Position numbers and translations under genes: made by a program | Shown here: positions 53,996 through 62,298 of the stretch, piece by piece | How positions within the stretch are numbered: position 1 is the first letter of the stretch | How the letters are laid out: every line of letters begins with the position of its first letter | Notes under the pieces: generated by a model | The model's input: only the letters and a program-made list of their open reading frames with translations | What the model was told of the DNA's origin: nothing | The model's database searches: none | Assembly (NCBI GenBank): GCA_017445755.1 | Contig: JAFSSE010000004.1 | Location: forward strand, 19,765-83,764 | DNA from: Bacteroidales bacterium | GTDB taxonomy: Bacteria > Bacteroidota > Bacteroidia > Bacteroidales > UBA932 | DNA length: 64,000 bases | Direction of reading: 5' to 3'

Positions 53996-54325
53996 TTAGA
54001 ACGGCAGGGAAAAGTCCGCGGGGAACTTCTTCCGGATGCGGTATTTCATTGTATATACGCTGGATGGCTCGACGTGCATGGCCGCCGCAATTTCTTCGGT
54101 GGTCTTCTCTTCGAGGAATAGACGAAGGTAACGGCGCTCCATCGGGGAAAGGGGTTTCATGGCCGAAGCGAGGAGGGCTTCGAAACTCTTCGGAGTCGGA
54201 TCATATGGCTGCGCTGCGGGCTGTTTCGAGCGTTTCCACTGGCGAAAGTGTATGTTTACTGTGAGCAGGACGAGGATTCCTACCACAAGGCACAGCGACA
54301 GCAACAATATGATTATAGCTTCCAC
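53996..54325 (-). CDS. Mini membrane-tethered HTH regulator (TM plus LuxR-like HTH only)
   Basis: This 109-residue protein has one N-terminal membrane helix (IIILLLSLCLVVGILVLLTV) and a C-terminal LuxR/sigma-4-like HTH (LSPMERRYLRLFLEEKTTEEIAAAMHV). The HTH half closely matches the end of the adjacent 450-residue TPR regulator, including EPSSVYTMKYRIRKKFPADFSLPF as split pieces EPSSVYTMKYRIRKKF and SLPF. The whole periplasmic TPR sensor is absent. It starts with GTG 4 bases after a TATTTTTG box. It may be a constitutive, competing or heterodimerising form of the neighbour. Confidence 0.75.
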   Translation of the reverse strand: MEAIIILLLSLCLVVGILVLLTVNIHFRQWKRSKQPAAQPYDPTPKSFEALLASAMKPLSPMERRYLRLFLEEKTTEEIAAAMHVEPSSVYTMKYRIRKKFPADFSLPF

Positions 54326-54329
54326 TGTG

Positions 54330-54337
54330 CAAAAATA
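54330..54337 (-). promoter_or_regulatory. TAnnTTTG minus-7 box for the mini HTH regulator
   Basis: On the minus strand the box reads TATTTTTG and ends 4 bases before the GTG start at 54325. A leaderless transcript is predicted. Confidence 0.5.
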
Positions 54338-54414
54338 GGGAAGGAGTAAGGCGTGTCAAATAGACAAATCTAGACAATTAATGTCCAGAAAACGAAAGAT
54401 TTGTAGAAATCCTT

Positions 54415-55767
54415 CTAGAAAGGAAGGGGGTAACCGGCTGGAAATCTCTTCTTGATTCGATACTTCATCGTATAGACGCTCTCCGGGGCCACATGCATGG
54501 CATCCGCGATTTCCTCGGTGGACTTTCCGGACATGAACAGCAGGATGTATTTCCTTTCCACGGCGGAAAGGGGCCTGTCCGCTGCCGCGAAGACTTTGTT
54601 GGCCTGCTCGGGAGGCACATCCCCGGTCAGGGCCTTGAGCTCGGAATCCGTCTCCACAAGGGCCTCCACGGCCTGAGAATACTGCATCTGAAGGCGGTTC
54701 TTCCTCCACAGCAGGAGAAGGCCGATGGTGAGGGAGAGCACCAGGATGACGGCCACGGCGATAGAGAGTGCCACAACGAGCCGGGCGGCCTTTGCCTCCG
54801 CCTTCGCTACATTGTACTGCTGCTGCACCCGGTGCACCGCCTCGCCCCTTTCGGCCGACATCCTCACCAGGTCGTTCTCGTTCTTGAGCCGCTGGTACTC
54901 CAGGGCCTTATCCGGCTTGCCGGTATTGGAGTACAGCTCCACCAGAAATGCGTAGGCCTCGCCTTTTTCCGTGAGCACGGTATTCGGAGACCGGGCCTCC
55001 ACTGTATCGATGAGCGAGAGCACTTCGAACATCTCCGCTTCGGCCTTGTCGTACTCGCCGTCGTACCAGTACAGCCATGCCTGCTCGTCGCGTATGGAGA
55101 TTTCACCCTCCATGTCTAAGTCGCCCTCGGAAAGATGTTCCAGCCGGTTGGCCTCCCGGGCCTTGTCCAGATAGAAGGCGATGGAGTCCCGAACGGGCGG
55201 ATCAAAGTACATGTCGTAGCCCACGGCCATGTTGTAGTAGTTCCACACGGGGTTCACCTTGTATGCTTTCAGCTGCTCTCGGCTCATCTTTTCCATCAGT
55301 CCAATGGCTATCCGGCCTTCTGAGAGCATGGCATCGCGGTCGGCCATCTGCCCGCCATCTTCAAACAGGATGGAATACAGCCCCTGGCGGACGGTATGGC
55401 AGCTGTAGTTTACGTTTGGCATGTCCGGATGGGCCTCGGCGAGCCGGTCCATTCTCGAAAGGATGGACTTCACTCCGGCGGTGTCCCGCTGCTCGAAGAA
55501 CATCTGTGCGGCGCAGAAAAGGGATATGGACTCGCCGTCATAGTCGGCGCGGCGGTGGCAGTCGTCGGCAAGTCGGAGGAACTTCTCCATGGATTCCCCC
55601 TCGTCGCCGCTGCGAAGAAGCGTCCAGGCCTCCCCGGAGGCCTTGTTGAATGCGTTTTCATCGCGGTTTCCGCAGGCGGAAAGGATGGCTCCCGCGAGCA
55701 GGGCGGCCGTGAAAAAGTCTATGAATCCCAGCCAGAATCCGGGCCTATGTGTGTGCTTGAACCTCAA
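54415..55767 (-). CDS. TPR sensor regulator with periplasmic repeats, TM helix and cytoplasmic HTH
   Basis: This 450-residue one-component regulator is typical of Bacteroidales. An N-terminal hydrophobic segment (FFTAALLAGAILSACGN) serves as signal or lipid anchor. TPR-like helical repeats fill about residues 40-310. A coiled coil and a membrane helix follow (LVVALSIAVAVILVLSLTIGLLLLW, about 329-353), then a LuxR-like HTH (LSAVERKYILLFMSGKSTEEIADAMHV). The start is a TTG, because no ATG or GTG exists before the first stop upstream. A TATCTTTG box lies 19 bases upstream. Probable role: sensing an envelope signal and controlling adjacent genes. Confidence 0.8.
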   Translation of the reverse strand: MRFKHTHRPGFWLGFIDFFTAALLAGAILSACGNRDENAFNKASGEAWTLLRSGDEGESMEKFLRLADDCHRRADYDGESISLFCAAQMFFEQRDTAGVKSILSRMDRLAEAHPDMPNVNYSCHTVRQGLYSILFEDGGQMADRDAMLSEGRIAIGLMEKMSREQLKAYKVNPVWNYYNMAVGYDMYFDPPVRDSIAFYLDKAREANRLEHLSEGDLDMEGEISIRDEQAWLYWYDGEYDKAEAEMFEVLSLIDTVEARSPNTVLTEKGEAYAFLVELYSNTGKPDKALEYQRLKNENDLVRMSAERGEAVHRVQQQYNVAKAEAKAARLVVALSIAVAVILVLSLTIGLLLLWRKNRLQMQYSQAVEALVETDSELKALTGDVPPEQANKVFAAADRPLSAVERKYILLFMSGKSTEEIADAMHVAPESVYTMKYRIKKRFPAGYPLPF

Positions 55768-55786
55768 AACTATGTTTAGAACATGG

Positions 55787-55794
55787 CAAAGATA
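55787..55794 (-). promoter_or_regulatory. TAnnTTTG minus-7 box for the TPR-HTH regulator
   Basis: On the minus strand the box reads TATCTTTG, 19 bases before the TTG start at 55767. Confidence 0.55.
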
Positions 55795-55878
55795 TTCAAT
55801 AAGTTAGTATTCTCCAAATTCCATCTGGACAAAAACGTCACATTTTTGGATTGACAGGATATCGGCCGTTAGCTACAG

Positions 55879-57477
55879 CTATTCGTACTTGAAACGGATA
55901 TCGACAGGAATACCCGCCTTCTCCAGAACCCGCTTGTCCGACTGGCTTTCCAGGCCAGGGGTGCCGTATTTTGAAATGTACTCGCGTGCTGTCTCTATGT
56001 CGCCATGGGCCTGAATGCGCAGGATTTCCGCGCCAAGTGCCTCCAGGGAGGACCATGTCTTGCCGTAGTCTATGCTGTAGCGTCCGGATGCATTCCAGAC
56101 GATGGCCTTATTGTTGAGTAAATAGTTATAAACAAGGATATTGGCTACTCCGGTAGGATCTTTCGCTCCGAAACGGACTGAACGTAGCGTGTTGGCGACG
56201 AAAGTGGAGAGGACTTCTTCTTTTCCGAAGATTGCGGAGATTTCATAGTCGTCAGCCTGTCGGGCACAAAGCCATGTGCCCAGTACGTTGGACTTGGCCT
56301 TCTCGAAGATAAGGGCTTCGCTGCCAAGCGCTTCTGCAACAGTTCCTTTCCCCGTCACGGTCTCCTTCACACCCAGCCCCTTTGCAATTTCGCGGAACAC
56401 GATAATCCAATAAAACGCGCTCGCATCTACATGGGGTTGATAAACATCCTCCAGAAGCGTCTTCCCAACCGGATATACCGTCCGGTTGAACTTCTCGCGG
56501 ATGATGTTGTCGAAGATGATGGTGCGTGTTCCCAATTCCTCCTGTGCCCTGGTGTCATAAGGGAAGTTGATGCCGATGACCTTGTAACCGGCATTGGTAT
56601 ATCCCCCGCAATACAGTACGTTGCAGGAGAAAATGTCGGAATGCGTCCCGGGAACGAAAGCGTGGTTGGCGGGATCTCCGGGAAGCATGTTCTGGAAATC
56701 TTCCAACTTGGTGGACAGGGCATTCAATTCTTCGGTTCGTTTCAGGTTTTTGAGCAGGACATAAGCCCCATATGACGCTTTTGTTCCATACAGGGCGTCG
56801 TCCGCGGCTTCGATAGGACCGATTACAAGATCCATCTTACTGTCGTTCATTTCCAGCCAGGCCTTGGAGCTTTCATAGTAATCATCCGTTTTGAGACCGT
56901 CTATCATCTTGAGAAGATAGTTCCGCACACTCTCCTTTATGGTAACGTCCGCGGCTCTGCCAAGGATGGATTCAATCTTTCCGAGGGACTCTTTGTAGGC
57001 ATCGTGATACCAAAGCGTCTTAAGTGCCCCGTTTTCCCTGACAATCAGGGTGTATGGACTCAGTTTGGCGGGGTCAGAGAAAACCTCGAATTCTGCTGCG
57101 CTCATATCGGATGGGTAAAACCGCGCTCCTGCGGGTTTATTTCCGTAGCCGGGTATAAAGGTTTTGCCGTCGATGCGGTCCCATGGACCGTAATTAATTG
57201 AGGCATAGAGTTTTTCGGCTTCTCTATCAAGGGGGCCCAGCAGTGTCTCAGGGTCTCCGAAATACTGCTGCCAATAGATTTTGTCCACCTCGTCAGCTGC
57301 CATCCGATAAAGCTTGAGCACTTCTTTTCCGTTGTCGGTGATGCCACTAAGGTCTGGAGCCGGTATTGTAACCTGAGCATAATTGTCAACCAGACGCTCA
57401 ACATCTACCTGTTGCTGCGTAGTGCAGGAGATAAAGGCAGCAAGAGCAATTAGACCCCATTTGTTATTATTTTTCAT
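55879..57477 (-). CDS. M49-like (dipeptidyl-peptidase III-related) lipoprotein with a degenerate zinc site, copy 1
   Basis: This 532-residue lipoprotein (signal ending AAFISC) matches the Zn-dependent hydrolase branch related to peptidase family M49: NYGPWDRIDG, FYPSDMSAAEF, MDLVIGPIEA and GTRTIIFDNII. In active relatives the metal motif is HEVAHGLG with a later EExKAD. Here the same place reads REIAKGLG (R362, K366) and FEKAKSN (391-397), so both zinc histidines and the second acidic ligand are lost. It is therefore predicted to be a non-catalytic homologue, perhaps a peptide- or ligand-binding protein. It is the last gene of the unit that includes a broken DASS transporter and a second paralogue. 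Confidence 0.65.
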   Translation of the reverse strand: MKNNNKWGLIALAAFISCTTQQQVDVERLVDNYAQVTIPAPDLSGITDNGKEVLKLYRMAADEVDKIYWQQYFGDPETLLGPLDREAEKLYASINYGPWDRIDGKTFIPGYGNKPAGARFYPSDMSAAEFEVFSDPAKLSPYTLIVRENGALKTLWYHDAYKESLGKIESILGRAADVTIKESVRNYLLKMIDGLKTDDYYESSKAWLEMNDSKMDLVIGPIEAADDALYGTKASYGAYVLLKNLKRTEELNALSTKLEDFQNMLPGDPANHAFVPGTHSDIFSCNVLYCGGYTNAGYKVIGINFPYDTRAQEELGTRTIIFDNIIREKFNRTVYPVGKTLLEDVYQPHVDASAFYWIIVFREIAKGLGVKETVTGKGTVAEALGSEALIFEKAKSNVLGTWLCARQADDYEISAIFGKEEVLSTFVANTLRSVRFGAKDPTGVANILVYNYLLNNKAIVWNASGRYSIDYGKTWSSLEALGAEILRIQAHGDIETAREYISKYGTPGLESQSDKRVLEKAGIPVDIRFKYE

Positions 57478-57496
57478 AAAACTGGATTCTTGATTG

Positions 57497-58749
57497 TTAA
57501 ACTATGTGCAATGCTCTTGCAGCCATGAGCACCGCATAACCGAGAATAATGCTGACAAGCCCCATGATAACGCCTACTTTGGCCATGTCTTTCTGCTGAA
57601 TGAGATTCGTAGCGTATGCCAGTGCGTTGGGCGGTGTGGAAATGGGCAGAATCATGGCGCTGCTCGAGGCGATGGCAACGCCGATGAGGACGGTTGTTGC
57701 ACCGCCTATCGAGCCCAGTTTGTCTCCCATCGCCATGCAGACCACGACCAGGATCGGCATGAGCAGTGCTGCCGTGGCCGAATGGGAAATCAGGTTGGAA
57801 AGCCCGTAGCACAGCAGCCCGGACAGGACGAGAATCAGTACGGGAGAGAAGTCCCCGAAAGGAATGGCCCTTATGACCAATGCGGCCAGACCGGAGCCGT
57901 TCATGGCATAGCCCAGGGCGAAGCCGCCTGCAACCATCCAGATGACCGACCAGTTGATTTCTTCGAGATCGTATTTGGTAACAATTCCCGCCATGGCGAA
58001 GACTGCAAAGGGAATCAGAGCAACCGTATATGTATTGATTCCAGTCAAACTGTCCATCATCCAGAGCAGGATAGTGATAATCATGGTGATAATAACCAGC
58101 TTTGTGCTGCGTCCGCGCTTCATTTCGCCCTCTATATTCAGTTCAATGGTCTTCTTGGAGAAAGGGAACATCTTCTTGAGCAGCACCCACGCAAGCAGGA
58201 TAAGTACAATGACCAGCGGAACCATGAAGAGCATCCACTGTCCGAAACCTATCCCAAGATTCATTCCTTCGGGGTCGTTGAGGTATTTGAGGGCGATGGT
58301 GTTGGGGGGCGTGCCTATGGGGGTGCCCATTCCGCCCAGGTTGGCGGCGACCGGGATGCTGAGAGCCATGGCGATACGCCCCTTCCCGGCTTCCGGCAGT
58401 TGTTTGAAAACGGGGGTGAGGAAGGTTAGCATCATGGCAGTCGTGGCCGTGTTACTGATGAACATGGAAAACAGCGCGGTCACGAGCATGAAGCCAAGCA
58501 GTATATTCTCGCTCTTTTTCCCGAAGGGAGTAATCAGCACTCGGGCAAGATGTACGTCCAGCCCTGTCTTGGTGGTCGCTATGGCAAGGATAAAACCTCT
58601 GTGGGCAGGAACCAGATCAGCAGGAAGACCGCAGCAACTGCGAGCAGGCCTATGCTCTTCTTTTGGATTTTTTTGGGGCCGAACTTCCTTTCCCGGCGCA
58701 GTCTGTGCATCTGTTCGACCAGGTTGAATCCAGTAAAGTTTTTGAACAT
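57497..58749 (-). pseudogene. Broken DASS-family (SLC13-type) anion symporter gene
   Basis: From the ATG at 58747-58749 the frame encodes MFKNFTGFNLVEQMHRLRRE and a first membrane helix (GLLAVAAVFLLIWFLPTEVL). It then stops at a TAG near 58582-58584. In another frame, from about 58605 to 57497, the rest of a sodium:dicarboxylate/sulfate symporter is intact: GFILAIATTKTGLD, MFISNTATTAMML, GTPIGTPPNTIALKYL, PISTPPNALAYATN. The roughly 60-80 residues that normally join these parts, with the second and third helices, are missing. An internal deletion has thus joined the pieces out of frame. The total of 1253 bases is not a multiple of three. A functional transporter is not expected unless the assembly is wrong. 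Confidence 0.75.
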
Positions 58750-58751
58750 GT

Positions 58752-60359
58752 CTATCTGGTTTTGAAATCGAATCGAATGTCTGCGGGCACCTTTTCAAGT
58801 CCGAGGTTCTGGATGTCTTCCTTGTAATCTGCGTTTCGCTTTGAATACCTGCTCTCGAATTCAGCAGCGAAGTTCCGGTTGCCTGTCGCCTGCGTCTCAA
58901 GGACAAGCGCCGTGAGGGCGGAAAGTGTGCTTTCCATTTTATTGTAGTCGATCGTGTATTGCCCCGACGCGTGACGCACGATGGCTCCCGCTTCGCGGAG
59001 ATAGTTATAAATAATGATGTTGGCGCGACCAAGGGCGGAGGCATCTCCGAAGCGCTCGGAGCGTAGTATGGACGCGAAGAATGTCGCAAGCGCATCCTGC
59101 TTGGTGAACAGATGATGTATATCGAAATGATCCTGCAGTTTACATACGAGAATCACGCCGGCGACATTGACTTTGATTTCTTCAAAGGTCTGTGCGGTGT
59201 TGCCCAGAGCTTCCTCTACGCCTCCCTTCCCATTCACTGTTTCTTTGACACCCAATCCGTGCGCCACTTCCCGCATCACGGTATTCCAATAGAATGCGTC
59301 GGAAGAAATATGTTGTCTGTCATCGGGGGAGAGCAACACCTCGCCGGTGGGTGCAACAATGCTGTTGAATTTGGCGAAGATGATATTGTCCAGCACTATC
59401 GTCCGCGTACCCTTGTCGCGCTGCACATTTTTGTCGAAAGGCAGATTCAGTGCAATCACCTTTACACCGGCATTTGCCTTACCGGCGTAGTATAGCGCAT
59501 CGTATGCGAAGATATTGGAGCCGGTTCCGGGCCGGAACTGCTTATAGGCGGGATTGCCGGGGAGATCCTCCTGGAATTCTCCAATGCGGGACACATACTT
59601 GCTCAACTCCGCGGTATGGGCCACGTTCTTCAGCAGTACAAATGCCTCATAGGAGCGTTTGATCCCGTAAAGCTGATCATCCGCAGCTTCGTTCGGGCCG
59701 ATTACCAGGTCCATTTTGCTGTCGTCCATCTCCAGCCAGGTAATGTCGCTGTCGTAATAGCTGTCGCTCTGCAGCGCCTGGATTTTGGAAAGGAGATAAT
59801 CTTTGACACTCGGTTTTATGGTGATGTCCGAGGCGGCTTTCAGATAGTTGGAAATCCTGTCGATATGCTCCTTGAACGCGTCGTGGTACCAGACTGCCTG
59901 GAGCGAGCCATCCTCTGCACGGCGAATCATGGTATAGGGACTCAATTTATCAGGATTCTCCCATGCTTCGAATTCTTCCGCAGTCATGTCGGAAGGGTAG
60001 AAACCAGCGCCGGGAAGCCGGTCTGAGTATCCCTCTACGAAAGATTTCCCGTCTGCACGGTCCCAGGGGCCGTAGTTAATCTCGGCGAAGGTTTTTTGAA
60101 TGGGGTCTGCAATACTTCCAAGCAGCTTCTGCCTGTCTCCGAAGTACTGTTCCCAATAAATAGCGTTAACTTCATCAGCAGCGAACCGATACAGATTCAG
60201 TACTTCTTTTCCGTTGTCTGATATACCGCTCAGGTCAGGAGCTTTTATGGTGACGACGGCGTAGTCGTTCACGTTTCTTGTAAATGGTGATTTAGAAGCA
60301 TTGTTGCAAGCCGGCAGGGCGGCCAAGGTGAGAAATGCAAACAGGAAAGATTTTTTCAT
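58752..60359 (-). CDS. M49-like (dipeptidyl-peptidase III-related) lipoprotein with a degenerate zinc site, copy 2
   Basis: This 535-residue lipoprotein (lipobox LAALPAC) is a paralogue of the 55879-57477 protein and shares its motifs (NYGPWDRADG, MDLVIGPNEAADDQLYG, KGTRTIVLDNIIFAKF). The metal motif reads REVAHGLG (R363, H367) and FEEIKVN (392-398): the first zinc histidine is Arg, while the second His and the EE pair remain. It is thus less degraded than copy 1 but still lacks a canonical HExxH. It is first in a minus-strand unit with the DASS pseudogene 2 bp downstream, and it is divergent from a LysR gene that probably controls the unit. Confidence 0.65.
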   Translation of the reverse strand: MKKSFLFAFLTLAALPACNNASKSPFTRNVNDYAVVTIKAPDLSGISDNGKEVLNLYRFAADEVNAIYWEQYFGDRQKLLGSIADPIQKTFAEINYGPWDRADGKSFVEGYSDRLPGAGFYPSDMTAEEFEAWENPDKLSPYTMIRRAEDGSLQAVWYHDAFKEHIDRISNYLKAASDITIKPSVKDYLLSKIQALQSDSYYDSDITWLEMDDSKMDLVIGPNEAADDQLYGIKRSYEAFVLLKNVAHTAELSKYVSRIGEFQEDLPGNPAYKQFRPGTGSNIFAYDALYYAGKANAGVKVIALNLPFDKNVQRDKGTRTIVLDNIIFAKFNSIVAPTGEVLLSPDDRQHISSDAFYWNTVMREVAHGLGVKETVNGKGGVEEALGNTAQTFEEIKVNVAGVILVCKLQDHFDIHHLFTKQDALATFFASILRSERFGDASALGRANIIIYNYLREAGAIVRHASGQYTIDYNKMESTLSALTALVLETQATGNRNFAAEFESRYSKRNADYKEDIQNLGLEKVPADIRFDFKTR

Positions 60360-60387
60360 ATCGTTATATCATTTTATCTTTAGGCGG

Positions 60388-60395
60388 CAAAGGTA
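60388..60395 (-). promoter_or_regulatory. TAnnTTTG minus-7 box for the M49-like unit
   Basis: On the minus strand the box reads TACCTTTG, 28 bases before the ATG at 60359. Confidence 0.6.
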
Positions 60396-60439
60396 GGTAT
60401 AAAACCGATAACTTTTTATAGATGAATATGGTTTATTTC

Positions 60440-60466
60440 GATAGAATTATCAGATATTATCGATAA
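60440..60466. promoter_or_regulatory. Candidate LysR operator palindromes
   Basis: Two inverted repeats with GATA/TATC ends lie between the divergent promoters: GATAGAATTATC at 60440-60451 and the perfect palindrome TTATCGATAA at 60457-60466. They would suit binding of the adjacent LysR protein. This is an inference from position and symmetry. Confidence 0.4.
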
Positions 60467-60473
60467 ATAATGC

Positions 60474-60481
60474 TATCTTTG
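60474..60481 (+). promoter_or_regulatory. TAnnTTTG minus-7 box for the LysR gene
   Basis: TATCTTTG lies 20 bases before the ATG at 60502. Confidence 0.6.
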
Positions 60482-60501
60482 CGCTAAATAACCCGCTTAA
60501 T

Positions 60502-61401
60502 ATGGAATTGCGTCAATTGAAATATTTTGTGGAAGTAGGGCGGCTCAAGAGTTTTTCCCTGGCATCCAAGTCGCTGTACATCACCCAGAGCACCATTTCC
60601 CAGCAAATCCAGAAACTGGAGGAGGAGTTGGGCGTGAAACTGCTTACGCGAGACACCCGACATGTGGAGTTAAGTGACTACGGAGAACAGTTTCTTCCGT
60701 ATGCTGCAAAGATATTGGAGGAAGCGGAGGCATGTACCGACAGAATCAGGGATGTAAAAGATCTGCATACTGGCACATTGAGCGTAGGGTCCACCTATTC
60801 TTTCGGCCCTCTTCTGATACAGTCGGTATTGGATTTCTACAGGCAGTATCCGCACGTGCGCCTTCGTCTGATCAGCGCGTCCTGGGCGGAATTACAGCAA
60901 AAACTCCTTGACCGGGAACTGGATATCGTACTGGCCTACAAGTCTTCCGTCAGCGATGACAGGATTGTTTCCAAACTTCTTTTCGAAAACAGACTGTGCC
61001 TGATAGGCCGAAAAGATGAACTCAAGGACTGCAAAAGTCCTGTCCCGGTGGTGTCATTGTGCCAGTATCCGCTCGCGCTTCCTTTCAAGGGACTGCAGGC
61101 CAGGGATATGCTGGATTCTGTATTGTTTGCAAATGATGTGGATTTGGACATCCGGTTGGAGAATAACAGCATACACGCTATCCTGGATTTGGTCCGCTCC
61201 AGCCCTCTCCTTACCATTCTTTCCGGCGAAGCCGTCCAAAACATCAGGGAACTCGAAGCCATCCCCATTGATCATCCCGAAAGCAGGATGCAGGGCTGCT
61301 ACCATTTCATGAAAGGAGTCTATCAGAAGAAATCCACACAGACTTTTATTGACATCCTGGTTGAAAACAGCCGCTTCCGGGCGCCGGGGCTACTTCTGTG
61401 A
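60502..61401 (+). CDS. LysR-family transcriptional regulator
   Basis: This 299-residue regulator has the N-terminal winged HTH (MELRQLKYFVEVGRLKSFS, then LYITQSTISQQIQKLEEELG) and a periplasmic-binding-protein-like effector domain from about residue 90 (GTLSVGSTYSFGP). It is divergent from the M49-like and DASS unit, the classical LysR arrangement, so autoregulation and control of that unit are likely. The ligand may be the transported organic anion of the now broken carrier. Its 3' end overlaps greA by 12 bp. Confidence 0.92.
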   Translation: MELRQLKYFVEVGRLKSFSLASKSLYITQSTISQQIQKLEEELGVKLLTRDTRHVELSDYGEQFLPYAAKILEEAEACTDRIRDVKDLHTGTLSVGSTYSFGPLLIQSVLDFYRQYPHVRLRLISASWAELQQKLLDRELDIVLAYKSSVSDDRIVSKLLFENRLCLIGRKDELKDCKSPVPVVSLCQYPLALPFKGLQARDMLDSVLFANDVDLDIRLENNSIHAILDLVRSSPLLTILSGEAVQNIRELEAIPIDHPESRMQGCYHFMKGVYQKKSTQTFIDILVENSRFRAPGLLL

Positions 61402-61872
61402 GGCCCTGTACCATGTGATACTTTCAATTCTCAGGCGAAGGGTTCCGGAGGGGACCTGCGCCTCGACGATTTCACCAACCTTCCCTCCCATCAAGGCGGC
61501 GCCAATTGGCGATTTCAGCGAAATCTTGCCCTCTTCCAGGTTCATCTCATGGGGGCTGACTATCTGGTAATTCATCCGGGTATTCGTCGCGAGGTTCGTG
61601 AATTCGACATGGCTCAGAAGGCAGACCCTGTCTTTTGGAAGAACATCCGGGTCAAGCACGCGGGAATGCTCCAGGACCTTCTGAAGGAAACGGATACGGC
61701 TGATGGTCTTTCCCTGGATCCGTCTGGCTTCGCGGTATCCTGCATTCTCGCTCAGATCACCCTGGGCGCGCGTTTCCGCGAGGTCCTCCTTCACTTTGGG
61801 ATAGACCTCATTTATAAGGTGCTTCAACTCGGCTGCAATCTCGTCGTATCGCTCTTTTGACAGATATTCCAT
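61390..61872 (-). CDS. GreA/GreB-family transcription elongation factor
   Basis: This 160-residue protein rescues backtracked RNA polymerase by stimulating transcript cleavage. The N-terminal coiled coil carries the acidic tip in DLAETRAQGDLSENAGYREA, and the C-terminal FKBP-like part has SPIGAALMGGKVGEIVEAQVP as SPIGAALMGGKVGEIV. Length is normal. It follows the DUF4491 gene by 19 bp on the same strand and converges on the LysR gene. Confidence 0.93.
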   Translation of the reverse strand: MEYLSKERYDEIAAELKHLINEVYPKVKEDLAETRAQGDLSENAGYREARRIQGKTISRIRFLQKVLEHSRVLDPDVLPKDRVCLLSHVEFTNLATNTRMNYQIVSPHEMNLEEGKISLKSPIGAALMGGKVGEIVEAQVPSGTLRLRIESITWYRASQK

Positions 61873-61891
61873 GGCTCAAATTGTCCGTCAA

Positions 61892-62227
61892 TTAACTGAC
61901 CTGCGTTTTATCTGAACGCAAGATACGCTTTTTCTCATAGTAGGCATGTCGTTCCGGCTTCTCAGGAAACCAGCCCTTTAGGACGCGTTTTTCCTGAAGG
62001 AACATCTCGTGGATGGCCCAGAAACAGGAAAACGCAAAGCCGCCAAGAATAGTGGATACAATCTGGTTCTGTACAATGAGTGACGCGCCGGAGCAGATAA
62101 GGCCAACTACAAGGAAGACCCACCAGCTCTGTTTTCCCCAGTGATACTCCATTTTTATGACGGCCGGATGGCATATTCCGATGCTCAGGAATACTGCCGC
62201 GCCTACGATTATACCGCTAAGATTCAT
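61892..62227 (-). CDS. DUF4491-family membrane protein
   Basis: This 111-residue protein has three membrane helices and the DUF4491 pattern (SIGICHPAVIKMEYHWGKQSW and FWAIHEMFLQEKRVLKGWFPEKP, given as CFWAIHEMFLQEKRVLKGW). The family is confined mainly to Bacteroidota and Firmicutes and has no known function. A TATCTTTG box (62249-62256, minus strand) precedes it by 21 bases, and greA follows, so the two probably share a transcript. Confidence 0.85.
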   Translation of the reverse strand: MNLSGIIVGAAVFLSIGICHPAVIKMEYHWGKQSWWVFLVVGLICSGASLIVQNQIVSTILGGFAFSCFWAIHEMFLQEKRVLKGWFPEKPERHAYYEKKRILRSDKTQVS

Positions 62228-62248
62228 TGCACAAGTTCTTTAGATGTG

Positions 62249-62256
62249 CAAAGATA
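62249..62256 (-). promoter_or_regulatory. TAnnTTTG minus-7 box for the DUF4491-greA unit
   Basis: On the minus strand the box reads TATCTTTG, 21 bases before the ATG at 62227. Confidence 0.55.
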
Positions 62257-62298
62257 GGAATTCCGCTGCAATTTTAGAGAACATAATTATTTATACAC

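Noticed and set aside
58750-59095. N-terminal extension of the DASS C-terminal frame into the neighbouring gene
   Set aside because: The extension overlaps the M49-like gene in another frame and lacks any transporter features. The true N terminus is in a different frame from 58749.
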